This document shows positions 1-10,300 of a stretch of DNA of 64,000 bases, in pieces. Both the position numbers and the translations under genes were made by a program. This DNA comes from Cherax quadricarinatus (taxonomy: Eukaryota > Arthropoda > Malacostraca > Decapoda > Parastacidae), in contig NW_027195372.1 of NCBI RefSeq assembly GCF_038502225.1, positions 140,996 through 204,995 of the forward strand. The letters run 5' to 3'. Under the pieces are notes generated by a model. It ran no database searches. It saw nothing but the letters and a program-made list of their open reading frames with translations, and was not told the DNA's origin. Each line of letters starts with the position of its first letter. Within the stretch, counting starts at the first letter, position 1.

Positions 1-238
1 TGTCTAGTTAGAGGGTGTGTCTAGTTAGAGGTTGTGTCTAGTTAGAGGGTGTGTCTAGTTAGAGGTTGTGTCTAGTTAGAGGTTGTGTCTAGTTAGAGGG
101 TGTGTCTAGTTAGAGGGTGTGTCTAGTTAGAGGGTGTGTCTAGTTAGAGGGTGTGTCTAGTTAGAGGGTGTGTCTAGTTAGAGGGTGTGTCTAGTTAGAG
201 GGTGTGTCTAGTTAGAGGGTGTGTCTAGTTAGAGGGTG
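1..238. repeat. 17-bp tandem repeat (array running in from the left edge)
   Basis: Fourteen head-to-tail copies of tgtctagttagagggtg fill these bases exactly (14 x 17 = 238). The only variation seen is gggtg versus ggttg in three copies. The array is cut by the window edge, so its true length is unknown. No coding potential is apparent, because the repeated ctag/ttag triplets put stops in the forward frames. Confidence 0.95.
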
Positions 239-330
239 TTCGTTTTCGAGAGATGTGGCAATTGATGGTATAGGGTGGAAGTCTTCCACGTTTTCGTCTC
301 GCCATTGGTTGACCAATGGTAGTGGTTATT
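239..330. other. Short non-repetitive spacer with inverted CCAAT pair
   Basis: About 90 bp of non-tandem sequence between the 17-bp and 19-bp arrays. It contains a perfect 8-bp inverted repeat with a 2-bp centre, ccattggt-tg-accaatgg (302-319), which places an ATTGG and a CCAAT pentamer face to face. No gene is visible. Whether the CCAAT motifs matter is unknown. Confidence 0.6.
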
Positions 331-2711
331 GGGAGATGGTTGTTGTGGTGGGAGACGGTTGTTGTGGTGGGAGATCGTTGGTGTGGTGGGAGATGGTTGT
401 TGTGGTAGGAGACGGTTGTTGTGGTGAGAGATGGTTGTTGTGGTGGGAGATGGTTGTTGTGGTGGGAGATGGTTCTTGTGGTGGGAGACGGTTGTTGTGG
501 TGGGAGATGGTTGTTGTGGTGGGAGACGGTTGTTGTGGTGAGAGATGGTTGTTGTGGTGGGAGATGGTTGTTGTGATGGGAGATGGTTGTTGTGGTGGGA
601 GACGGTTGTTGTGGTGGGAGATCGTTGGTGTGGTGGGAGATGGTTGTTGTGGTAGGAGACGGTTGTTGTGGTGAGAGATGGTTGTTGTGGTGGGAGATGG
701 TTGTTGTGGTGGGAGATGGTTCTTGTGGTGGGAGACGGTTGTTGTGGTGGGAGATAGTTGTTGTGGTGGGAAATGGTTGTTGTGGTGGAAGATGGTTGTT
801 GTGGTGGGAGATGGTTCTTGTGGTGGGAGATGGTTGTTGTAGTGGGAGATCCTTGGTGTGGTGGGAGATGGTTGTTGTGGTAGGAGACGGTTGTTGTGGT
901 GAGAGATGGTTGTTGAGGTGGGAAATGGTTGTTGCAGTGGGAGATGGTTGTTGTGGTGGGAGACGGTTGTTGTGGTGGGAGATCGTTGGTGTGGTGGGAC
1001 ATGGTTGTTGTGGTGAGAGATGGATGTTGTAGGAGATGGTTCTTGTGGTGGGAGACGGTTGTTTTGGTGGGAGATGGTTCTTGTGGTGGGAGATGGTTCT
1101 TGTGGTGGGAGATGGTTCTTGTGGTGGGAGATGGTTCTTGTGGTGGGAGACGGTTGTTGTGGAGGGAGATGGTTGTTATGGTGAGAGATGGTTGTTGTGG
1201 TGGGAGATGGTTGTTGCTGTGAGAGTTGTTGTGGTGAGAGATGGTTATTGTGGTGAGAGATGGTTGTTGTGGTGGGAAACGGTTGTTGTGGTGGGAGATG
1301 GTTGTTGTGGTGGGAAACGGTTGTTGTGGTGAGAGATGATTCTTGTGGTGGGAGATGGTTCTTGTGGTGGGAGATGGTTCTTGTGGTGGGAGATGGTTCT
1401 TGTGGTGAGAGATGGTTCTTGTGGTGGGAGATGGTTCTTGTGGTGGGAGACGGTTGTTGTGGTGGGAGATGGTTGTTATGGTGAGAGATGGTTGTTGTGG
1501 TGGGAGATGGTTGTTGTGGTGGGAGATGGTTGTTGTGGTGGGAGATGGTTCTTGTGGTGGGAGATGGTTCTTGTGGTGGGAGATGGTTGTTGTGGTGGGA
1601 GATGGTTGTTGTGGTGGGAGATGGTTGTTGTGGTGGGAGATGGTTGTTGTGGTGGGAGATGGTTCTTGTGGTGGGAGACGGTTGTTGTGGAGGGAGATGG
1701 TTGTTATGGTGAGAGATGGTTGTTGTTTTGGGAGATGGTTGTTGTGGTGGGAGATGGTTCTTGTGGTGGGAGACGGTTGTTGTGGAGGGAGATGGTTGTT
1801 ATGGTGAGAGATGGTTGTTGTTTTGGGAGATGGTTGTTATGGTGAGAGATGGTTGTTGTGGTGGGAGACGGTTGTTGTGGAGGGAGATGGTTGTTATGGT
1901 GAGAGATGGTTGTTGTGGTGGGAGATGGTTGTTGTGGAGGGAGATGGTTGTTGTGGTGGGAGATGGTTGTTATGGTGAGAGATGGTTGTTGTGGTGGGAG
2001 ATGGTTGTTATGGTGGGAGATGGTTGTTGTGGTGGGAGATGGTTGTTGTGGTGGGAGATGGTTGTTGTGGTGGGAGATGGTTGTTGTGGTGGGAGATGGT
2101 TGTTGTGGTGGGAGATGGTTGTTGTGGTGGGAGATGGTTGTTGTGGTGGGAGATGGTTGTTGTGGTGGGAGATGGTTGTTGTGGTGGGAGATGGTTGTTA
2201 TGGTGGGAGATGGTTGTTGTGGTGGGAGATGGTTGTTGTGGTGGGAGATGGTTGTTGTGGTGGGAGATGGTTGTTGTGGTGGGAGATGGTTGTTATGGTG
2301 AGAGATGGTTGTTGTGGTGGGAGATGGTTGTTGTGGTGGGAGACGGTTGTTGTGGTGGGAGATGGTTGTTGTGGTGGGAGATGGTTGTTGTGGTGGGAGA
2401 TGGTTGTTGTGGTGGGAGATGGTTGTTGTGGTGGGAGATGGTTGTTGTGGTGGGAGATGGTTGTTATGGTGAGAGATGGTTGTTGTGGTGGGAGATGGTT
2501 GTTGTGGTGGGAGATGGTTGTTGTGGTGGGAGATGGTTGTTGTGGTGGGAGATGGTTGTTATGGTGAGAGATGGTTGTTGTTTTGGGAGATGGTGGGAGA
2601 TGGTTGTTGTGGTGGGAGATGGTTGTTGTGGTGGGAGATGGTTGTTATGGTGAGAGATGGTTGTTGTTTTGGGAGATGGTTGTTGTGGTGGGAGATGGTT
2701 GGTGTGGTGGG
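331..2711. repeat. 19-bp G/T-rich satellite (about 125 monomers)
   Basis: Tandem monomers of gggagatggttgttgtggt. The consensus has no cytosine on the + strand. Common variants are gacgg for gatgg, ttcttg for ttgttg, ttatgg for ttgtgg and gagagatgg for gggagatgg. Because 19 is not a multiple of 3, all three forward frames give the same 19-residue cycle (MVVVVGDGCCGGRWLLWWE), so many overlapping open frames arise without coding meaning. The left part (about 370-1000) has a higher-order structure marked by a gagatcgttggtg variant at 371, 618, 846 (as gatcc) and 979, at whole multiples of 19 bp. Confidence 0.95.
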
Positions 2712-2774
2712 AACTTTACATCTACTTCCTCGGATCAAATCTAATTGCCTCCAACTTCTTCCATCTCAACCCCT
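2712..2774. other. Linker between the G-rich and C-rich satellites
   Basis: About 60 bp of non-repeat sequence beginning gaactttacatctacttcc. It separates the G/T-rich 19-bp array from the C/T-rich 20-bp array. It shows no gene, and I do not recognise it as part of an element. Confidence 0.6.
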
Positions 2775-5700
2775 TCTCCTTTCCCCATCCCTTCACTCCC
2801 CTCTTCTATCCTCCCCTCCCCTCTTCTACCCTTCCCTCCCCTCCTCTACCCTTCCTTCCCCTCTTCTACCCTTCCCTCCCCTCTTCTGCCCTTCCCTCCC
2901 ATTTTCTGCCCTTCCTTCCCCTCTTCTGCCCGTCCCTCCCCTCTTCTACCCTTCCTTCCCTCTTCTACCCTTCCCTCCTCTCTTCTGCCCTTCCCTCTCA
3001 TCTTCTGCCCAACCCTTCCTTCTTCTACCCTTCCCTACACTCTTCTACCCTTCCATCCCCACTTCTGCCCTTCCCTCCCCTCTTTTACCCTCCCTCCCCT
3101 CTTCTACCCTTCCCTCCCATCTTTTGCCCATCCCTCCCCTCTTTTAATTTTCCCTTCCCTCTTCTGCCCTTCCCACCCCTCTTATGCCCATCCCTCCCCT
3201 CTTATGCAAATTCCATCCCTATTTTACCCTTCCTTCCCCTCTTCTACCCTTCCCTCCCTTCTTCTGCCCTTCCCACCCCTCTTATGCCCTTCCCTCCCCT
3301 CTTCTGCAAAACCCATCCCTATTCTACCCTTCCTTCCCCTCTTCTACCCTTCCCTCCCCTCTTCTGCCCTTCCCTCCCCTCTTCTGCCCATCCCTCCCCT
3401 CTTCTTCCCTTCCCTCCCCTCTTCTACCCTTCCCTCCCCTCTTCTACCCTTCCCTCCCCTCTTCTACCAAACCATTCCCTCTTTTACCCTTTCTTCCCCT
3501 CTTCTGCCCTTCCCTCCCCTATTCTACCATTCCCTCCCCTCTTCTACCTTTCACTCCCCTCTTCTTCCCCATCCCTCCCCTCTTCTGCCCTTCCCTCCTC
3601 TCTTCTGCCGTTCCCTTAACTCTTCTACCCTTCCCTCCTCTCTTCTGCCCTTCCCTCCTCTCTTCTGCCCTTCCCTCCCCTCTTCTTCAGTTCCCTCCCC
3701 TCTTCTACCCTTCCCTCTCCACTTCTGCTCCTTCCTCCTCTCTTCTACCCTTCCCACCCCTCTTCTACCCTTCCCTTCAATCTTTTGCCATTCCCTCCTC
3801 TCTTCTACCCTTCCCTCCTCTCTTCTACCCTTCCCTCCCCTCTTCTACCCCTTCCCTCCCCTCTTCTGCCCAACCCTCCCCATTTCTACCCTTCCTTCCC
3901 CTCTTCTACAGTTCCCTCCCCTCTTCTGCCCTTCCCTCTTCTCTTCTACGTTTCCCTCCCCTCTTTTACCCTTCCTTCCCCTCTTCTACCCTTCTCTCCC
4001 CTCTTCTTTCCTTTCCTCTCTTTTCCTTCCCTCCTCTCATCTACCCTTCCTTCCCCTCTTCTTCCCTTCCCTGCCCTCTTGTGCCCTTCCCTTCCTTCTT
4101 TTATCCTTCCCTCCCCTCTCCTACCCTTCCCTCCCCTCTTCTACCCTTCCCTCCTTTCTTCTACCCATCACTCCCTTCTTCTACCCCTTCAGTCCCCTCT
4201 TCTGCCCTTCCCTCCCTTCTTCTGCACTTCCTTTCTCTCTTCTACCCTTCAGTCCCCTCTTCTGCCTTTCCCTCCTCTCTTCTGCCCTTCCCGCCCCTCT
4301 TCTACACTTCCCTCCCCTCTTCTACAATTCCCTCCCCTCTTCTGCTCTTCCCTCCTCTCTTCTACCCTTCCCTCCCCTCTTCTACCCTTTCCTTCCCTTT
4401 CTTGTCATTACCTCCTTTCTTCTACACTTCCCTCCTCTCTTCTACCCTTTCCTCCCCTCTTCTACCCTTCCTTCCCCTCTTCTACCCTTCCCTTCCCTCT
4501 TCTACCCTTCCCTCTCCTCTTCTGCCCTTCCCTCCCCTCTTCTGCCCAACCATCCCCTTTTCTACATTTCCATCCCCTCTTCTACCCTTCCCTCCCGTCT
4601 TCTGCCCTTCCCTCCCTTATTCTACCCTTCCCTCCATTCTTTCACCCTTCCTTTCCCACTTCTGCCCTTTTCTTCCATCTTCTACCCTTTCCTTCCCTCT
4701 TCTACCCTTCCATCCTCTCTTCTTTCCTCCCCTCCCATCTTCTACCCTTCCCTCCCCTCTTCTACCTTTCCCTCCTCTCTTCTACTTTTCCCTCCCCTCT
4801 TCTGCCCTTCCCTTCTCTCTTCAACCCTTCCCTCCCCTCTTGTACCCTTCCTTCCTCTCTTCTACCTTCCCTCCCCTCTTCTGCCCTTCCCTTCCCTCTT
4901 CTACCCTTTCCTCCATCTTCTGCCCTTCCCTCCCCTCTTCTGAACACCCCTGCCTCTTCTAATCGTCCCTCCTTTATTCTACCCATCCCTCCACTCTTCT
5001 GCCCTTCCTTCAGCTCTTCTACCCTTCCCTCCCCTCTTCTACTTTTCCATCCCCTCTTCTACCCTTCCCTCACCTCACCAACCCTTCCCTCTCCTCTTCT
5101 GGCCTTCCGTCCCCACTTCTGCCGTTCCCTTCCCTCTTCTACCCTTCCCTCCCCTCTTCCGCCTTTCCATCCCCTGTTCTGCCCTTCCCTCCCTCTTATA
5201 AACTTCCCTCCATTCTTCTACCCTTCCCTCCTCTCTTCTGCCCTTTCCTCCCCTCTTCTACCATTCCCTCTCTCCTTCTACCTTTTCCTCCCCTCTTCTG
5301 CCCTTCCCATCCCTCTTCTGCCCTTCCCTCCCCTCTTCTGCCCTTCACTCCACTCTTCTAGTCCTCACTCCCTTCTTCTACCCTTCCCTCACCTCTTCTG
5401 CCCTTCCCTCCTCTCTTCTGCCCAACCCTCACCTCTTCTACCCTTCCTTCCCCTCTTCTACCCATCCCTCTCCTCTTCTGCCCTTCCCTCCCCTCTTCTG
5501 CCCAACACTCACCTCTTCTACCCTTCCTTCCCCTCTTCTACCCATCCCTCCCTTTGTCTGCCCTTCCCTCCTCTCTTCTGCCCAACCCTTCCCTCTTCTA
5601 CCATTCCTTCCCTTCTTCTACCCTTCCCTTCCCTCTTCTGCCCTTCACTGCTCTCTTTTACCCTTCCCTCCCCTCCAGTTCCCTTCCATCCCCTCTTCTA

Positions 5701-6318
5701 ACCTTCACTCCCCTCTTCTACCCATCCCTTATTTCTTCTGTCCCTTCCATCCCCTCTTCTGCCCTTCCCTACCCTCTTCTGCCCTTCCCTCCCTTCTTCT
5801 GCCCTTCCCTCTCCTCTTCTGCCCTTCCCTCCCCTATTCTGCTCTTCCTTCCCCTCTTCTTCCCTTCCCTTCCCTCTTCTGCCATTCTCTCCTCTCTTAT
5901 ACCTTTCCTTACCCTCTTCTACCCTTCCCTCCCCTCTTCTACCCTTCCTTCCCCTCTTCTACCCTTCCCTCCTATCTTCTACCCTTTCCTCCCCTCTTCA
6001 ACCCTTCCTTCCCCTCTTCTACCCTTCCCTCCCTTCTTCAACCCTTCCCTTACCTCTTCTACCCTTCCCACCTCTCTTCTACCTATCCCTCCCCTCTTCT
6101 GCCCATCCCTTCTCTCTTCTGCCCTTCTCTCCTTTCTTCTGCCCTTCCCTCCCCTCTTCTGCTCATCCCTCCCCTTCTTTGCCAAACCCTCCCTTCTTCT
6201 ACCCTTCCCTCAGATCTTCTGCCCTTCCCTCCCCTATTCTGCCCAACCCTCCCCTCTTCTAACCTTCCCACCTCTCTTCTACCTATCCCTCCCCTCTTCT
6301 GCCCTCCTCTCCCCTCTT
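2775..6318. repeat. 20-bp polypyrimidine satellite, left part
   Basis: Degenerate tandem copies of ccctcccctcttctaccctt; the sole regular purine step is ta or tg in ttctaccc/ttctgccc. Single-base indels and substitutions are frequent, so the register drifts slightly. The near absence of purines removes stop codons from all forward frames, and because 20 is not a multiple of 3 each frame reads the same LPSPLLPFPPLFYPSLPSST-like cycle. Open frames of up to 732 codons result from composition and are not genes. The complementary strand reads as GRRGEGRVEEGREG-type peptides for the same reason. The array is interrupted at 6319 by a retrotransposon fragment and resumes at 7323. Confidence 0.95.
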
Positions 6319-7290
6319 CCTAACAAATCGAACACAAAGAGTAGTGGTCAACAGAGTTAAATCGGAGGCTGTCATAGTGAAGAGCTCTGTTCCACAATGC
6401 ACAGTACTCGCCCCTTTCTTATTCCTTATCCTCATATCAGACATAGACAGAGATATACACCACAGCACCGTATCATCCTTTCCAGTGTGCAACGGTAAAC
6501 AATGTGATGTTCAATGAGGACAGAGTCTACTACTGACTCCGGCCATACAATAGAGCGGAAAAATAATGTAAGGGACCTGGGAGTAGTAATGTCTGAGGAA
6601 CTCACTTTCAAGGATCACAACAGTGCCACGATCGCACGTGCAAAGAAAATGATAGGATGGATAATGAGAACTTTCAAAACGAGAGATGCCAAGCCAATGA
6701 TGATCCTTTTCAAATCACTTGTTCTCTCTAGGCTGGAATACTGCTGTACATTAACATCTCCATTCAAAGCAGGTGAAATCGCAGATCTAGAAAGTGTACA
6801 GAGATCCATTACTGCACGTATAAGTTCTGTCAAGCACCTTAACTACTGGGAACACTTGGAAGCACTTGACTTGTACTCGTTGGAACGCAGGAGGGAGAGA
6901 TATATCATAATCTACACTTGAAAAATCTTGGAAGGAATGATCCCAAATCTGCACACAGAAATCACTTCCTACGCAAGTAAAAGACTGGGCAGGCGATGCA
7001 AAATGCCCCCAATAAAAAGTAGGGGCGCCATTGGTACAGTAAGGGAAAAAAACACCGTAAGTGTCCGGGGACCAAAACTGTTCAACAGCCTCCCATCAAG
7101 CATTAGGAGAATTGCCAATAAACCCCTGGCTGCCTTCAAGAGAGAGCTGGACAGATACCTAAAGTCAGTGCCTGATCAGCCGGGCTGTGGCTCGTACGTT
7201 GGACTGCGTGCGGCCAGCAGTAACAGCCTAGTTGATCAGGCCCTGATCCATCGGGAGGCCTGGTCATGGACCGGGCCGCGGGGGCGTTGA
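6319..7290 (+). pseudogene. Reverse transcriptase C-terminal part, LINE ORF2 remnant
   Basis: Two pieces of an RT can be read. The first (about 6319-6490) gives FLTNRTQRVVVN, then SSVPQCTVLAPFLF, which is the conserved SGVPQGTVLGPLLF block, then ISDIDRDI. The catalytic F/YxDD box should follow, but the text becomes SFPVCNG and the DD is missing, so the enzyme is dead. After a deletion the frame from 6514 continues with RDLGVVMSEELTFKDH, FKSLVLSRLEYCC, LESVQRSITARI, and YSLERRRERY, the usual post-RT region of jockey/CR1 LINEs. A single in-frame TGA at 6919-6921 sits where this family usually has tryptophan (IIY-stop-KIL). The same frame then runs to 7290 through LFNSLPSSIRR and FKRELDRYLKSVPDQPGC. 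I judge it a transposon pseudogene, not a host gene. Confidence 0.88.
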
Positions 7291-7322
7291 TCCCCGGAAT
7301 AACCTCCAGGTAACCTCCAGGT
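6319..7322 (+). mobile_element. 5'-truncated non-LTR retrotransposon (CR1/jockey-like LINE) fragment
   Basis: A 1-kb element embedded in the pyrimidine satellite. It starts abruptly inside a reverse-transcriptase domain (FLTNRTQRVVVN...) and ends in a short 3' tail with a doubled aacctccaggt motif just before satellite resumes at 7323. The 5' truncation and the short repeated 3' tail instead of poly(A) fit CR1-type LINEs, whose ends are known to carry short repeats. No target-site duplication can be resolved in the low-complexity flanks. The insertion is decayed, with an internal deletion and an in-frame stop, and it offers a marker for the age of the array. Confidence 0.85.
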
Positions 7323-10300
7323 TCTGCCCATCCCTACCCTCTTCTAATCTTCCCTCCCCTCTTCTACGCTTCCCTCCTTTCTTCTACCCTTCCCTCCTCT
7401 CTTCTGCCCTTCCCTCCCCTCTTCTGCCCATCCCTCCCCTTTTCTAATCTTCCCTCCCCTCTTTTACCCTTACCTCACCTCTTCTACCCATCCCTCCCCT
7501 CTTCTACCCTTGCCTCCGCTCTTCTGCCATTCCCTCCGTCTTCTACCCTTCCCTTCTCTCTTCTACTCTTCCCTCCCCTCTTCTACCCTTCCCTCTCCTC
7601 TTGTACCCTTCTTTCCCCTCTTCTACCCTTCCATCCTCTTTTATACCCTTCTCTTCCCTCTTCTACCCTTCCTTCCCCTCTTCTCCCATTCCGTCTCCTC
7701 TTCTACCCTTCCCTCCTCTCTTCTACCCTTCCCTCCCTTCTTCTGCCCTTCCCTTCCCTCTTCTGCCCTTCCCTTCCCTCTTCTGCCCTTCCCTTCCCTC
7801 TTCTACCCATCCCTCATCTCTTCTAATCTTACCTCCTCTCTTCTACCCATCCCTCCCCTCTTCTATGCATCCCTCCTTTCTTCTACCATTCCCTCCTCTC
7901 TTATGCCCTTCCTTCCCGTCTTCTGCCCATCCCTCACCTTTTCTAATCTTCCCACCCCTCTTCTACCCTTCCCTCACCTCTTCTGCCCTTCCCTTCCCTC
8001 TTCTGCCCTTCCCTTCCCTCTTCTGCGCTTAACTTCCCTCTCCTACCCATCCCTCCTCTCTTCTAATCTTACCTCCTCTCTTCTACCCTTCCCTCCCCTC
8101 TTCTACGCATCCCTCCTTTCTTCTACCATTCCCTCTTCTCTGTTGCCCTTCCTTCCCCTCTTCTGCCCATCCCTCACCTTTTCTAATCTTCCCTTCCCTC
8201 TTCTACCCTTCCCTCACCTCTTCTGCCCTTCCCTTCCCTTCCCTCTTCTGCCCTTTCCTTCCCTCTTCTACCCTTCCTTTCCCTCTTCTGCCCTTCCCTT
8301 CCCTCTTCTACCCTTCCCTCCTCTCTTCTACCTTCCCTCCCCTCTTCTGCCCTTCCCTCCCCTCTTCCGCCCATCTCTCCCCTCTTCTAATCATCCCTCA
8401 CCTATTCTACTCTTGCCTCCCATCTTCTGCCCTTCCCTCCCCTTTTCTACCCTTCCCCCCTCTTCTACACTTCCTTCACCTCTTTTACCCTTCCCTGTCC
8501 TCTACTAGTCTTCCCTCCCCACTTCTGCCCTTCCCTCTCCTCTTCTACCCTTCCCTCCCGTCTTCCGCCCTTCCATCCCTTCTTCTGCCCTTCCCTCCCT
8601 CTTATAATCTTCCCTCCCCTCTTCTACCCTTCCCTCCTTTCTTCCACCCTTCCCTAGTGTCTTCCGCCCTTCCCTCCCTTCTTCTGCCCATCCCTCCTCT
8701 TTTCTAATCTTCCCTCACCTCTTCTACCCTTCCCTCCCCTCTTCTACCTTTCGATTCCCTCTTCCGCCCTTCCCTCCCCTCTTCTGAACTTCCCTCCCCT
8801 CTTCTACTTTTCCCTCCCCTCTTCTAACCTTCCCTCCCATCACCTACCCTTTCCCCTCACTTCTACCCTTCTATTCCCTCTTTTACCCTTCCCTCCCCTC
8901 TTCTACCCTTCCCTCCCCTCTTCTACCCTTCCCTCCTCTCTTCTACCCTTCCCTCCCCTCTTCTGCGCTTCCCTTCCCTCTTCTGCCCTTCCCTCCATTC
9001 TTCTGCCCTTCCCTTCCCTCTTCTACCCATCCCTTCCCTCTTCTAATCTTACCTCCTCTCTTCTACCCTTCCCTCCCCTCTTCTGCCCTTCCTTCTCCTC
9101 TTCTGCCCAACGCTCCCCTCTTCTACCCTTCCTTCCCCTCTTCTGATCTTATCTCCCCTCTTCTACCCCTCTCCTTTCTTCTACCCTTCCCTTCCCTCTT
9201 GTGCTATTCACTCCTCTCTTCTACCCTTCGCTCGCCTCTTCTACCCTTCACTCCCCTCTTCTACCCTTCCATCCCCTCTTCTACCTTTTCCTCGTCTCTT
9301 CTACCCTTTCTTCCTCTCTTCTGCTCTTCCCTCCCCTCTTCTACCATAACCTTCCCTCTTCTACCCTTCCCTCCCCTCTTCTGCCCTTCCCTCCCCTCTT
9401 CTGCCTAGCCCTCCCCTATTCTACACTTCCTTCCGCTCTTCTGATCTTCCCTCCCCTCTTCCACCCTTCCCTCCCCTCTTCTAACCTTCCATCCCCTCTT
9501 CAGCCCTTACCTCCCTTCGTCTACCCTTCCCTCCCCTCTTCTACCCTTCCTTCTTTTCTTCTACCCTTCCCTCTTCTCTTCTACCCTTCCCTCCTCTCTT
9601 CTACCTATCCCTCCCCTCTTCTGCCCTTCCATTCTCTCTTCTGCCCTTCTCTACTTTCTTCTGCCCTTCCCTCCCCTCTTCTGCTCATCCCGCCCCTCCT
9701 CTGCCAAACCCCCCCTCTTGTACCCTTCCGTCCCCTCTTCTTCCCTTCCCTCCCCTATTCTGCCCAACCCTCCCCTCTTCTAAGCTTCTTTCCTCTCTTC
9801 TCCCCTTCCCTCCCCTCTTCTGCCCTTCCCTCTACTTTTCTGCCCATCCCTACCCTTTTCTAATCTTCCCTCCGCTCTTCTACCCTTCCCTCCTTTCTTC
9901 TTCCCTTCCCTCCTCTCTTCTGCCCTTCCCTCCCCTCTTCTGCCCATCCTTCCCCTTTTCTACTCTTCCCTTCCCTCTTCTAACCTTCCCTCACCTCTTC
10001 TACCCTTCCCCCCATTTTCTACCCTTTCCTTCCCTCTTCTGCAATTCCCTCCCTCTTCTACTCTTCCCTCATCTCTTCTACCCTTCCCTTCCCTCTTCTA
10101 CCCTTCACTCCCCTCTTCTACCCTTCCCTCCTCTCTTCTACCCTTCTCTTCTCTCTTCTACCCTTCCCTCCCCTCTTCTACACTTCCCTCCCCTCTTCTA
10201 CCCTTCCCTCATCTCTTCTACCTTTCCCTCCCCTCTTCTACCTTTCCCTTCCCTCTTCTAGCCATCCCTCCCCTCTTCTAATCTTACCTCCTCTCTTCTA

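Noticed and set aside
1..238. Telomeric repeat
   Set aside because: The 17-bp unit tgtctagttagagggtg contains ttagaggg-like text but is not the arthropod TTAGG or the vertebrate TTAGGG telomere repeat.
219..3147. Forward Val/Gly/Trp/Cys-rich open frames and a minus Asn/His/Pro/Thr-rich frame (229-1002) in the 19-bp array
   Set aside because: They are translations of the repeat in every phase; 19 is not a multiple of 3, so each frame cycles through the same peptide. No sign of coding constraint.
2745..6360. Very long forward open frames (up to 732 codons, Pro/Leu/Ser/Phe-rich) in the pyrimidine satellite, and purine-strand frames of GRRGEGRVEEGREG type
   Set aside because: All forward frames are open because the strand lacks purines and therefore stops; all three frames give the same 20-residue cycle, as expected from a 20-bp repeat. 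No domain, start context or splice pattern supports a gene.
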